From assembly GCA_023416875.1 (NCBI GenBank), contig JAEZGT010000100.1:1-9362 (forward strand): a stretch of DNA of 9,362 nucleotides, given 5' to 3'. Both the position numbers and the translations under genes were made by a program. Positions 1 through 5,780 of the stretch are shown piece by piece. This DNA comes from Pseudomonadota bacterium. GTDB taxonomy: Bacteria > Pseudomonadota > Gammaproteobacteria > Pseudomonadales > Cellvibrionaceae. How positions within the stretch are numbered: the stretch's first letter is position 1; each line of letters starts with the position of its first letter. The notes beneath the pieces were generated by a model. That model worked only from the letters and a program-made list of their open reading frames with translations, was not told the origin of the DNA and did not search any database.

Positions 1-405
1 GACAGCCATCCTTCAGCGATTTTCGTGATTTTTATCACTGCTATTTGGCCGATCATCATCAATACATCGGTGGGTGTGCGCAATATTCCCGAGGACTATC
101 GCAATGTGGCTAAGGTGATTCACTTAAAAGGTATTCGCTATTTTTGGAAAATCATGCTGCCTGCGGCTGCACCTTATATTTTCTCCGGTTTGCGTATCGG
201 CGTTGGTCTTTCCTGGCTGGCGATCGTCGCGGCGGAAATGTTGGTGGGTGGTGTCGGCATTGGATTTTTTATCTGGGATGCGTGGAACTCATCACTGATC
301 AGCGACATTATCCTGGCGCTAATTTACGTTGGCATCATCGGTTTTATTCTTGATCGCATCGTCGCCTACACAGGCAAAATTATCACGCGTGGCACAGCAG
401 CCTGA
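1..405 (+). CDS. nrtB: Nitrate ABC transporter permease (NrtB/NasE type), 5' end missing
   Basis: This is the C-terminal 134 residues of an inner-membrane permease of the nitrate/sulfonate/taurine ABC importer family; the reading frame is open from base 1, so the true start lies outside the window. The fragment has hydrophobic segments near its start (IFVIFITAIWPIII), in the middle and near the end. It also carries the cytoplasmic coupling (EAA-type) loop, which reads NVAKVIHLKG followed by FWKIMLPAAAPYI, where the permease contacts the ATPase. The stretch AEMLVGGVGIGFFIWDAWN is typical of nitrate permeases rather than taurine or sulfonate ones. The ATPase gene begins 11 bases after the stop, so the two are co-transcribed, and a periplasmic binding protein gene would be expected upstream. 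The role inferred is nitrate (possibly nitrite or cyanate) uptake for assimilation. The substrate call rests on remembered family resemblance and has not been tested by a search. Confidence 0.88.
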   Translation, partial: DSHPSAIFVIFITAIWPIIINTSVGVRNIPEDYRNVAKVIHLKGIRYFWKIMLPAAAPYIFSGLRIGVGLSWLAIVAAEMLVGGVGIGFFIWDAWNSSLISDIILALIYVGIIGFILDRIVAYTGKIITRGTAA

Positions 406-416
406 GGATAAAGATT

Positions 417-1217
417 ATGAGCAGCTATCTCCAAATCGAAAATGTGGATATGACGTTCACCAAGGGGCAAAAGTCCAGCAATATTCTGTGCGATATCAAT
501 TTGAAAGTGGAACGCGGTGAATTTATTTCCATAATCGGCCACTCCGGCTGTGGCAAATCCACTGTGCTGAATATTGTGGCCGGCCTATTAAAGGCGACGG
601 GCGGTGGCGTTATTTTGGATGGCAAAGAGGTCAACGAGCCGGGCCCGGATCGCAGTGTGGTCTTCCAGAATCACTCGCTATTGCCATGGCTCACCGTTTA
701 TGAAAATGTCGCGCTCGCTGTTGATGAAGTATTTGGCCGCAGCAAAACCAAGGCAGAGCGCCACGACTGGATTTTAAAAAATCTGGAATTGGTGCATATG
801 ACCCACGCTTTGCACAAACGCCCATCAGAAATTTCTGGTGGGATGAAACAGCGTGTTGGCATTGCGCGAGCGCTGGCGATGGAGCCGAAGGTGTTATTGC
901 TGGACGAACCTTTCGGGGCTTTGGATGCATTGACCCGCGCAAAACTGCAGGACGAGGTGATGCGTATTCAGGTGGAATTGCAAAACACCATCTTGATGAT
1001 CACCCACGATGTGGATGAGGCGGTGCTGCTCTCCGACCGCATCGTAATGCTCACCAACGGTCCGTCCGCTACGATTGGAGAAATTATCCATGTGCCCTTG
1101 GCGCGACCGAGAATGCGTGTGGATCTGGTGGACGATCCCGTCTACATCCAATGCCGCGCCGCCGCCTTGAAATTCCTTTACGAACGTCACACAGCTCCAG
1201 CGACTGCTGTTGGTTAG
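417..1217 (+). CDS. nrtD: Nitrate ABC transporter ATP-binding protein (NrtD/NasD type)
   Basis: This 266-residue cytoplasmic ATPase would power the nitrate importer. All the ABC motifs are present: Walker A GHSGCGKST at residues 41-49, Q-loop glutamine 84 in VVFQN, signature ISGGMKQR at 139-146, Walker B VLLLDEPF at 159-166, D-loop GALD at 167-170 and the switch histidine 197 in ITHD. The segment PGPDRSVVFQNHSLLPWLTV is characteristic of the nitrate NrtC/NrtD group. The length fits the single-domain NrtD or Klebsiella NasD form; the extra C-terminal binding-protein-like domain of cyanobacterial NrtC is absent. A GAGGA ribosome site at 404-408, overlapping the permease stop, lies 8 bases before the ATG and supports both the start and the coupling. 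It is the last gene of its operon: a strong hairpin follows the stop by 6 bases, and no nitrate or nitrite reductase gene follows on this strand. Confidence 0.9.
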   Translation: MSSYLQIENVDMTFTKGQKSSNILCDINLKVERGEFISIIGHSGCGKSTVLNIVAGLLKATGGGVILDGKEVNEPGPDRSVVFQNHSLLPWLTVYENVALAVDEVFGRSKTKAERHDWILKNLELVHMTHALHKRPSEISGGMKQRVGIARALAMEPKVLLLDEPFGALDALTRAKLQDEVMRIQVELQNTILMITHDVDEAVLLSDRIVMLTNGPSATIGEIIHVPLARPRMRVDLVDDPVYIQCRAAALKFLYERHTAPATAVG

Positions 1218-1223
1218 ATAATT

Positions 1224-1254
1224 ACAGCCAATTTATCGTGCATAAATTGGCTGT
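1224..1254. terminator. 13-bp hairpin between convergent genes, likely bidirectional terminator
   Basis: The arms at 1224-1236 (acagccaatttat) and 1242-1254 are perfect inverted complements around a 5-base loop (cgtgc). The hairpin sits 6 bases after the ABC ATPase stop and 4 bases beyond the stop of the opposing membrane-protein gene. On the + strand it is followed by ttcttcaattt, a moderately T-rich tail. On the - strand the following bases are taattatc, which is a weak tail. It therefore probably ends the nitrate operon and may also stop convergent transcription. Confidence 0.75.
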
Positions 1255-1258
1255 TTCT

Positions 1259-1561
1259 TCAATTTCCCAAATCAGTAAAAACACCCACCGCAAGTTCCGC
1301 CCAAAGATACAGAACGGCAACAACAAGCAACATCCCAATAAGCGCCCAATGTTTGCGCGGTGATTTTCTTGCAATCATGACAAAAGCACTGCCGGCACCA
1401 AAAAGAAGAATGCCCATAATCGCAAAATCCGCAATGCTCCAGTTCACTTCGCTGGTAAAGCACATAGCGATCAGTGGGATCGACAATAGCAAAACCGTCG
1501 CCAAGGCGATCCAAGCAAATGTGCTGTTCCGCATGACAAATCTTTGCAAGCTTAGATTCAT
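1259..1561 (-). CDS. Small three-helix membrane protein, uncharacterised
   Basis: This 100-residue protein has three clear hydrophobic segments, at about residues 14-35, 42-64 and 72-94. A short basic loop (ARKSPRK, about 64-70) lies between the second and third. The phrases FTSEVNWSIADFAIMGILLFGAG and, near the end, WAELAVGVF resemble a family of small uncharacterised bacterial inner-membrane proteins that I recall from proteobacteria and Bacteroidetes; no function is known to me. The ATG at 1561 has a weak AGGTCG site about 8 bases upstream. An internal ATG at residue 10 is the alternative start and would keep all three helices. It is convergent with the nitrate operon and on the same strand as the lipoprotein gene, but 145 bases beyond it. 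Coding is supported by the coherent membrane pattern and the hairpin at its end. Function cannot be assigned. Confidence 0.72.
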   Translation of the reverse strand: MNLSLQRFVMRNSTFAWIALATVLLLSIPLIAMCFTSEVNWSIADFAIMGILLFGAGSAFVMIARKSPRKHWALIGMLLVVAVLYLWAELAVGVFTDLGN

Positions 1562-1630
1562 AGTTTTCGACCTGTAAAAATGTCGCTCATTGATCTGATT
1601 TCAAAGCCAATATTAAGAAGCTTATTTTTT

Positions 1631-1674
1631 CTGAGATAAATTATCTTGGTTCTGCATTAAAATCCTGATCTCAG
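1631..1674. repeat. Spaced inverted repeat flanked by T runs in intergenic region
   Basis: In the 145-base gap between the two - strand genes, ctgagat (1631-1637) is repeated inverted as atctcag (1668-1674) with 30 bases between. A run of six T precedes it and five T follow it on the + strand, and a smaller AT-rich dyad (gataaattatc) lies inside the left half. With T following on the + strand it resembles a terminator read rightward, but no + strand gene lies upstream. On the - strand the hairpin would be followed by A residues, so it is not a standard terminator for the lipoprotein gene. It could be a regulator site or part of the leader of the membrane-protein gene. Confidence 0.35.
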
Positions 1675-1706
1675 TTTTTACCGAATCGCACCAGCGAACA
1701 GTCGCT

Positions 1707-2240
1707 TTATATTCCTTCATGAATATTCCCTTGAATGAATTGGCAACAATGATCGAGCCGTTTTATGGCTTGGGAATAGTCGCTAGTTTTGAGTGAGGTA
1801 CTGGTGGGTTTCAACTCGCGGCTTTGGAACAAGACGGAGATGCCGACGCCACCGTGCATTTCCAACAGATAATATTGGCCGGATTCAATATTGAGATTGC
1901 GTTCGGTAGTGGGGATCAACGCGGCGTCGGGCCACTGGGTTGTTATGGTGTAAGCGCCGGGTTCCAGATAAATCCAGCTGAATTCGTTATTGCGCAATTC
2001 ACCTAGGGATTGGTCGGCAATAAAATTTTCCACTGGCAGATTATTCGGTTTGGCGGCCTTTCGATATGTCACCAGAACGGCTTTGCCTTCCATAAGAGGC
2101 GGTAATAAATCCGCCGTGTTCGGCATGGAATTGTGGTTGGCGCAGCCGGTAAACAGTGAAAACCCTGCGCAGAGCAATAGCACCTTATGCAACACTATCG
2201 TTGCCCAGCGGACATCCACGTATTTCATTGCACCGCTCAT
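1707..2240 (-). CDS. Lipoprotein with DUF2846-like domain, coupled to argE
   Basis: This is a 177-residue predicted lipoprotein. The N-terminus has basic residues, a hydrophobic core (VLLLCAGFSLF) and a lipobox ending FTGC, with the lipid-modified cysteine at residue 33. Residue 34 is alanine, not aspartate, so outer-membrane sorting is expected. Residues 51 to about 145 fit the DUF2846 style: a first strand AVLVTYRKA, then SLGELRNNEFSWIYLEPGAYTIT and a late strand QYYLLEMHGG. Such domains are small beta-rich modules of unknown function. The ATG touches the argE stop (TAA then ATG) and no ribosome site is visible, so translation probably depends on ribosomes finishing argE. A second ATG at residue 5 is possible and leaves the lipobox intact. 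Pairing with arginine synthesis makes no obvious biochemical sense and may be only positional. The domain name is from memory. Confidence 0.75.
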   Translation of the reverse strand: MSGAMKYVDVRWATIVLHKVLLLCAGFSLFTGCANHNSMPNTADLLPPLMEGKAVLVTYRKAAKPNNLPVENFIADQSLGELRNNEFSWIYLEPGAYTITTQWPDAALIPTTERNLNIESGQYYLLEMHGGVGISVLFQSRELKPTSTSLKTSDYSQAIKRLDHCCQFIQGNIHEGI

Positions 2241-3386
2241 TTAAACGCAAAATTTGCGGATTAGTTCTTCGATCACATGGATCGCGGGCGCGATCTGGCT
2301 CTGCTCAATAAATTCATTGGGCTGGTGCGCCTGGTCAATGGCGCCGGGCCCCATAACTATGGTTTCCATGCCGATTTTTTGCAGAAAAGGCGCTTCAGTG
2401 GCGAAGGCAACGGCGGTGGCGGTGTGGCCGGTGAGTTTTTCCGCCGCCTGCACTATGGCGGAATCGGCTTTTTCCTCGTAGGGATCTATGCCGGGGAAAA
2501 GCGAGGAAAACACAATATCGCAGCCGGCTTTTTCCGCGATGGGGCGCAAGCGGCTCTGCAGGTCGCCGCGCAATTGTTCCAATGGCATGCCGGGCAGGGG
2601 GCGCAGATCGAAATGCAATTCGCAGCTCGCGCAAATCCGGTTGGGATTATCGCCGCCGTGAATGCAGCCGAGGTTCAGCGTGGGTACGGCGACATTAAAA
2701 CCGTCGTGGCGATATTTGCTCTGCAGTTCACTGCGATAGACAAGCAGCTGATTGATCACGCTGTTCATGGTTTCCAGCGCATTTTTGCCCAGGCTCGGGT
2801 CGGAGGAGTGGCCGGCCTGGCCGATCACCCGCACGCTCTCCATTACTATGCCTTTGTGCATGCGGATGGGGCGCATACCGGTGGGTTCGCCGATCACGGC
2901 GTAGCGCGCTTTGGGTGAGCCCTGCGCCGCCAGAGCACGGGCGCCGCACATGGAGGATTCTTCGTCGGCGGTGGCGAGGATAATCACCGGCTCGCGCAGT
3001 GGTGCGTCGCGGAATTTTTCCAGAGCGGCCAACACCACGGGGAAAAATCCTTTCATATCCGTCGCGCCGAGTCCGTAAAAGCGGCCGTCTTTATCCGTGA
3101 GAGTGAAAGGGTCTTGCTGCCAGAGTTCAGGGTTGCACGGCACTGTGTCGGTGTGGCCAGCGAAAACCAGGCCGCCGGGGCCGGAACCTTTGACCGCCAC
3201 CAGATTGTATTTTCCCGGCCAGCCGGCGATGGGTTGAATGTCGCATTGAAAACCCAGAGGTTCGAGCCAATTGGCGAGCAGGCTGACCACTTGATGATTG
3301 CTTTGATCGAATTCGGGACTGGTGCAGCTGATGGAGGGAGCGCCCACAAGGGCCGCGAGTTGGTGCCGAAAGGTTTGCAAATTCAT
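2241..3386 (-). CDS. argE: Acetylornithine deacetylase (ArgE)
   Basis: This cytoplasmic M20-family metallopeptidase removes acetate from N-acetylornithine to give ornithine in linear arginine synthesis. The protein is 381 residues, matching the E. coli enzyme closely. The metal and catalytic residues are all visible: H78 and D80 in GHTDTVP, D110 in GATDMKG, E142 and E143 in DEESSMCGA, E167 in GEPTG and H354 in DQAHQPNE. The dimerisation or lid domain lies between about residues 175 and 285. The ATG at 3386 has a short GAG site 5 bases upstream. A GC-rich hairpin separates it from the small gene upstream, while the downstream lipoprotein gene abuts its stop, so a - strand operon is likely. DapE (succinyl-diaminopimelate desuccinylase) is the main alternative, but the overall motif wording fits ArgE better. 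Confidence 0.93.
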   Translation of the reverse strand: MNLQTFRHQLAALVGAPSISCTSPEFDQSNHQVVSLLANWLEPLGFQCDIQPIAGWPGKYNLVAVKGSGPGGLVFAGHTDTVPCNPELWQQDPFTLTDKDGRFYGLGATDMKGFFPVVLAALEKFRDAPLREPVIILATADEESSMCGARALAAQGSPKARYAVIGEPTGMRPIRMHKGIVMESVRVIGQAGHSSDPSLGKNALETMNSVINQLLVYRSELQSKYRHDGFNVAVPTLNLGCIHGGDNPNRICASCELHFDLRPLPGMPLEQLRGDLQSRLRPIAEKAGCDIVFSSLFPGIDPYEEKADSAIVQAAEKLTGHTATAVAFATEAPFLQKIGMETIVMGPGAIDQAHQPNEFIEQSQIAPAIHVIEELIRKFCV

Positions 3387-3404
3387 AAAGGCTCACAGGT
3401 TAGA

Positions 3405-3427
3405 CGCCTGCGCAGGGTGCGCAGGCG
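3405..3427. repeat. GC-rich 10-bp hairpin upstream of argE
   Basis: Arms 3405-3414 (cgcctgcgca) and 3418-3427 (tgcgcaggcg) are perfect inverted complements around a 3-base loop. The hairpin lies in the 53-base gap between the small EF-hand-like gene and argE, 18 bases upstream of the argE ATG. Neither strand shows a proper T tract after it, so a simple intrinsic terminator is doubtful. It could reduce read-through into argE, hide or expose the argE ribosome site, or stabilise the mRNA of the upstream gene. Confidence 0.55.
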
Positions 3428-3439
3428 CTGAGTGTTATT

Positions 3440-3694
3440 TCATAAGTTCAGTTGGCTGCGGATCGCGTTGACCTTTTCCTGCATCTCCGGAGTCAGCTCT
3501 GAGATGTTCAGGCGTTTGATGATGTTCCCGAGAATGCGTTTTTCATCGGCATCAACGTGGCCATCCCGCAGGGCAATGTCGAGCAATTTTTGCAGCTCGC
3601 CTACGGATAATTTGCCGTCATTGCTAAAACATTCGATGGAGCGAAACGCCATTTCCAGGTGATCGCGGGATTTTTTTTCTTGGGAGTGGTTCAT
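3440..3694 (-). CDS. Small acidic protein with two EF-hand/TerB-like loops
   Basis: This 84-residue soluble protein has no signal peptide or membrane segment. Two similar loops occur 18 residues apart, NDGKLSVGE at 25-33 and RDGHVDADE at 43-51, each followed by a helix-like stretch (LQKLLDIAL, KRILGNIIK). The DG-x-hydrophobic-x-x-x-E pattern recalls EF-hands and TerB-like domains, but the first acidic ligand of a classical calcium loop is missing in both (C and I at position 1), so calcium binding is doubtful. The ATG at 3694 has an AAGG site about 10 bases upstream. It is divergent from the secretion ATPase gene across a 144-base shared promoter region, and argE follows it on the same strand. 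I do not know a function. The paired-loop arrangement and an intact frame support a real gene. Confidence 0.7.
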   Translation of the reverse strand: MNHSQEKKSRDHLEMAFRSIECFSNDGKLSVGELQKLLDIALRDGHVDADEKRILGNIIKRLNISELTPEMQEKVNAIRSQLNL

Positions 3695-3732
3695 AGCGAG
3701 CTTGCCTTTCTGTCCTTGGGGTGGTGTTCTGC

Positions 3733-3761
3733 ATTCTAGGTGGTTGCCAGCCTGATCGCCA
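3733..3761 (-). promoter_or_regulatory. Candidate sigma-70 promoter for the small EF-hand-like gene and argE
   Basis: On the - strand a TAGAAT box (5 of 6 matches to the -10 consensus, 3733-3738) is preceded by TGGCGA (3 of 6, 3756-3761) at a 17-base spacing. Transcription would start about 31 bases before the ATG at 3694. The -35 match is weak, so this is a pattern-based guess. Confidence 0.3.
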
Positions 3762-3774
3762 GAGACGCTCCGGT

Positions 3775-3803
3775 CTGACGTGCCGCCAACTTCCAGCTAC
3801 AAT
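3775..3803 (+). promoter_or_regulatory. Candidate sigma-70 promoter for the GspE-type ATPase
   Basis: CTGACG (4 of 6 matches, 3775-3780) and TACAAT (5 of 6 matches, 3798-3803) are 17 bases apart. Transcription would start near 3810, giving a leader of about 30 bases before the ATG at 3839. A further AT-rich box, TATAAA at 3819-3824, has no good -35 partner and lies too close to the start codon. Confidence 0.42.
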
Positions 3804-3838
3804 TCAGCACACGTTTCCTATAAAAATGAGCGCGTTTT

Positions 3839-5605
3839 ATGACCGATCGTCTGTTGGACCTGCGCAGCGTTTTGACGGATCTGCACAAATCCGGTCGGAT
3901 CGCCCAGGAGGAAGTCAACCGGGTATTGGGCAGCACCCGCGGTCGCGAGGAGTCCACCCTGCATCCCTTGCCCTATCTTGGCACCCAACAACTGCACGAC
4001 CGCCAGCGCGCTGGCAAAACCCTCGACGAATTGGCGCTCACCGCTTGGTTATCGGAACAGAGTGGTTTGCCCTTGTTCCATATCGACCCGATGAAATTAC
4101 AGGTGGCCGCGCTGGCGGACGTGATGTCTTATGCCTTTGCCAAGCGCCACGATCTGCTCTGCGTCAAAATCACCGCCGATGAACTCACCGTGGCCGTGGG
4201 CCAGCCGTACAAACGCGATTGGGAGGAACAGCTGCACCAAGTTTCCCGCCGCAAAATTGTGCGGGTGTTGGCGGTGCCATCGGAGCTTGAGCGCTACCGG
4301 GTGGAGTTTTATTCACTGGCGCGCTCCATTTCCGGCGCTTCCGGCGGCGCGGCGCGGCCGAGCAGTGGAGTGGCCAACTTCGAGCAGCTGCTGGAGCTGG
4401 GCAATATCAAGGATCCAGAAGCGAACGATCAGCACATCGTCAATATTGTGGATTGGCTGCTGCAATACGCATTCGATCAACGCGCCAGCGATATTCACAT
4501 AGAACCGCGCCGAGAGACCGCGCGCATGCGCTTCCGCATCGATGGAATTCTGCACTCCATCTATGAATTTCCCGCCAATATCGCCACTGCGATTATCAGC
4601 CGGATCAAAATTCTCGGTCGCATGAACGTGGCGGAAAAACGCAAACCCCAGGACGGTCGCCTGAAAACCAAAAATTCTGATGGTGCGGAAGCAGAATTGC
4701 GTCTTTCCACCATGCCGACCGCTTTCGGTGAAAAACTGGTGATGCGGGTGTTCGACCCCGAAGTGTTGATGCGCAGCTTCGACGACCTGGGTTTGATTGG
4801 CGAAGACCTCAAACGCTGGCACGGCATGATGCAGTCACCCCACGGCATTCTGCTGGTCACCGGTCCTACGGGCTCGGGTAAAACCACCACGCTTTATTCG
4901 TCTTTAAAAGCGCTCTCCACCGACGAGGTCAATGTCAGCACTATTGAAGACCCCATCGAAATGGTGGAGGAAGCGTTCAATCAAACCCAGGTACAACACA
5001 ATATCGGCCTGGATTTCGCGGCGGGCATTCGCACCCTGATGCGGCAGGACCCGGACATCATCATGGTCGGCGAGATCCGCGATCTGGAAACGGCGCAAAT
5101 GGCGGTGCAGGCAGCGCTCACCGGCCACCTGGTGCTCTCCACCTTGCACACCAACGATGCGCCCACCTCAATTTCGCGTTTGTTGGATCTGGGCATTCCC
5201 GCCTATCTGCTCAAAGCAACGGTGGTGGGCGTGATGGCCCAGCGCTTGGTGCGCACCTTGTGCAAGCACTGTCGCGTCAAAACTGAAGTGGATAAAGAGG
5301 ATTGGGATTCCCTGGTGCGGCCGTGGAAGGTCAATCGCCCGGAATTTATTTATCGCGCTGGAGGTTGTCTGGAATGCCGCAACACCGGCTATATGGGCCG
5401 CCAGGGCATTTATGAAATCATGCCGCTCACTGAAAGCCTCCAGCGCGCCATTCACGACGACACCGACTTGAATACCCTGCGCCAGCAGGCCATGCGCGAA
5501 GGTATGCGCACTTTGCGTCTGTCCGGCGCGCAGAAAGTGGCGGCCGGTCTCACCACTGTGGAAGAGGTGCTGCGGGTAGCGCCAGCGGTGGAGAAATATC
5601 AATAA
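3839..5605 (+). CDS. GspE/PulE-family secretion or pilus assembly ATPase, orphan
   Basis: This 588-residue cytoplasmic hexameric-type ATPase belongs to the GspE/PilB/MshE superfamily, which drives pilin or pseudopilin assembly. An N-terminal MshEN/T2SSE-N-like domain covers about residues 55-150, and a linker of low complexity (SGASGGAARPSSG) leads to the core at about 190. Core motifs are QRASDIHIEP (214-223), Walker A GPTGSGKT (342-349), Asp box TIEDPIEM (368-375), Walker B DIIMVGEIRD (406-415) and His box GHLVLSTLHT (429-438). Four cysteines, C475, C478, C510 and C513, form the zinc-binding tetracysteine module of GspE and PilB. No other gsp or pil gene is adjacent. I recall, unchecked, that Pseudomonas also has a solitary secretion-type ATPase near argE. 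The ribosome site is weak (GAG 9 bases upstream). An ATG at 3826 is in another frame. Its partner system cannot be told from here. Confidence 0.88.
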   Translation: MTDRLLDLRSVLTDLHKSGRIAQEEVNRVLGSTRGREESTLHPLPYLGTQQLHDRQRAGKTLDELALTAWLSEQSGLPLFHIDPMKLQVAALADVMSYAFAKRHDLLCVKITADELTVAVGQPYKRDWEEQLHQVSRRKIVRVLAVPSELERYRVEFYSLARSISGASGGAARPSSGVANFEQLLELGNIKDPEANDQHIVNIVDWLLQYAFDQRASDIHIEPRRETARMRFRIDGILHSIYEFPANIATAIISRIKILGRMNVAEKRKPQDGRLKTKNSDGAEAELRLSTMPTAFGEKLVMRVFDPEVLMRSFDDLGLIGEDLKRWHGMMQSPHGILLVTGPTGSGKTTTLYSSLKALSTDEVNVSTIEDPIEMVEEAFNQTQVQHNIGLDFAAGIRTLMRQDPDIIMVGEIRDLETAQMAVQAALTGHLVLSTLHTNDAPTSISRLLDLGIPAYLLKATVVGVMAQRLVRTLCKHCRVKTEVDKEDWDSLVRPWKVNRPEFIYRAGGCLECRNTGYMGRQGIYEIMPLTESLQRAIHDDTDLNTLRQQAMREGMRTLRLSGAQKVAAGLTTVEEVLRVAPAVEKYQ

Positions 5606-5618
5606 CCCATTCTTATTT

Positions 5619-5643
5619 GCGCCGTTCGTAGAGAGTACGGCGC
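5619..5643 (+). terminator. Probable intrinsic terminator after the GspE-type ATPase gene
   Basis: A 7-bp GC-rich stem, gcgccgt (5619-5625) with acggcgc (5637-5643), closes an 11-base loop and is followed by the T-rich run gttcttcc. It begins 14 bases after the stop codon. The loop is rather long and the T run is interrupted, so termination may be partial. Confidence 0.55.
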
Positions 5644-5668
5644 GTTCTTCCCTATGTTGTCTGAGCCC

Positions 5669-5697
5669 TTGACCGCAATCGGGCCACTCTCTACCCT
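5669..5697 (+). promoter_or_regulatory. Candidate promoter for the exported zinc hydrolase gene
   Basis: TTGACC (5 of 6 matches to the -35 consensus, 5669-5674) is followed after 17 bases by TACCCT (3 of 6 matches, 5692-5697). It lies just downstream of the terminator hairpin and would give a leader of about 77 bases. The -10 match is poor. Confidence 0.3.
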
Positions 5698-5770
5698 GCG
5701 CGCCAATCGACACCGTCATTACGGCGTTGCGCCACAGGGTGGTCACACTATCGCGGACTTTTTGCTGGCA

Positions 5771-5774
5771 GAGG
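5771..5774 (+). promoter_or_regulatory. Ribosome binding site that decides the hydrolase start
   Basis: GAGG ends 6 bases before the ATG at 5781. The frame stays open upstream to a TTG at 5727 that has no such site. This supports the ATG as the start, although the upstream in-frame stretch is arginine-rich and would make a good signal-peptide n-region. Confidence 0.6.
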
Positions 5775-5780
5775 TTACGT

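Noticed and set aside
2277..2918. A 213-codon + strand frame inside argE
   Set aside because: It is antisense to conserved argE motifs, and its Gly/Ala/His-rich composition is typical of a frame mirrored from a real gene.
3819..3824. TATAAA as a -10 box for the ATPase gene
   Set aside because: No usable -35 box lies 16-18 bases upstream, and transcription would start almost at the ATG. The pair at 3775-3803 fits better.
3721..4182. A 153-codon + strand frame overlapping the start of the ATPase gene, with an ATG at 3826
   Set aside because: It overlaps the ATPase N-terminal domain in another frame and is Arg/Pro/Ser-rich without domain features. The ATPase frame continues through to clear catalytic motifs.
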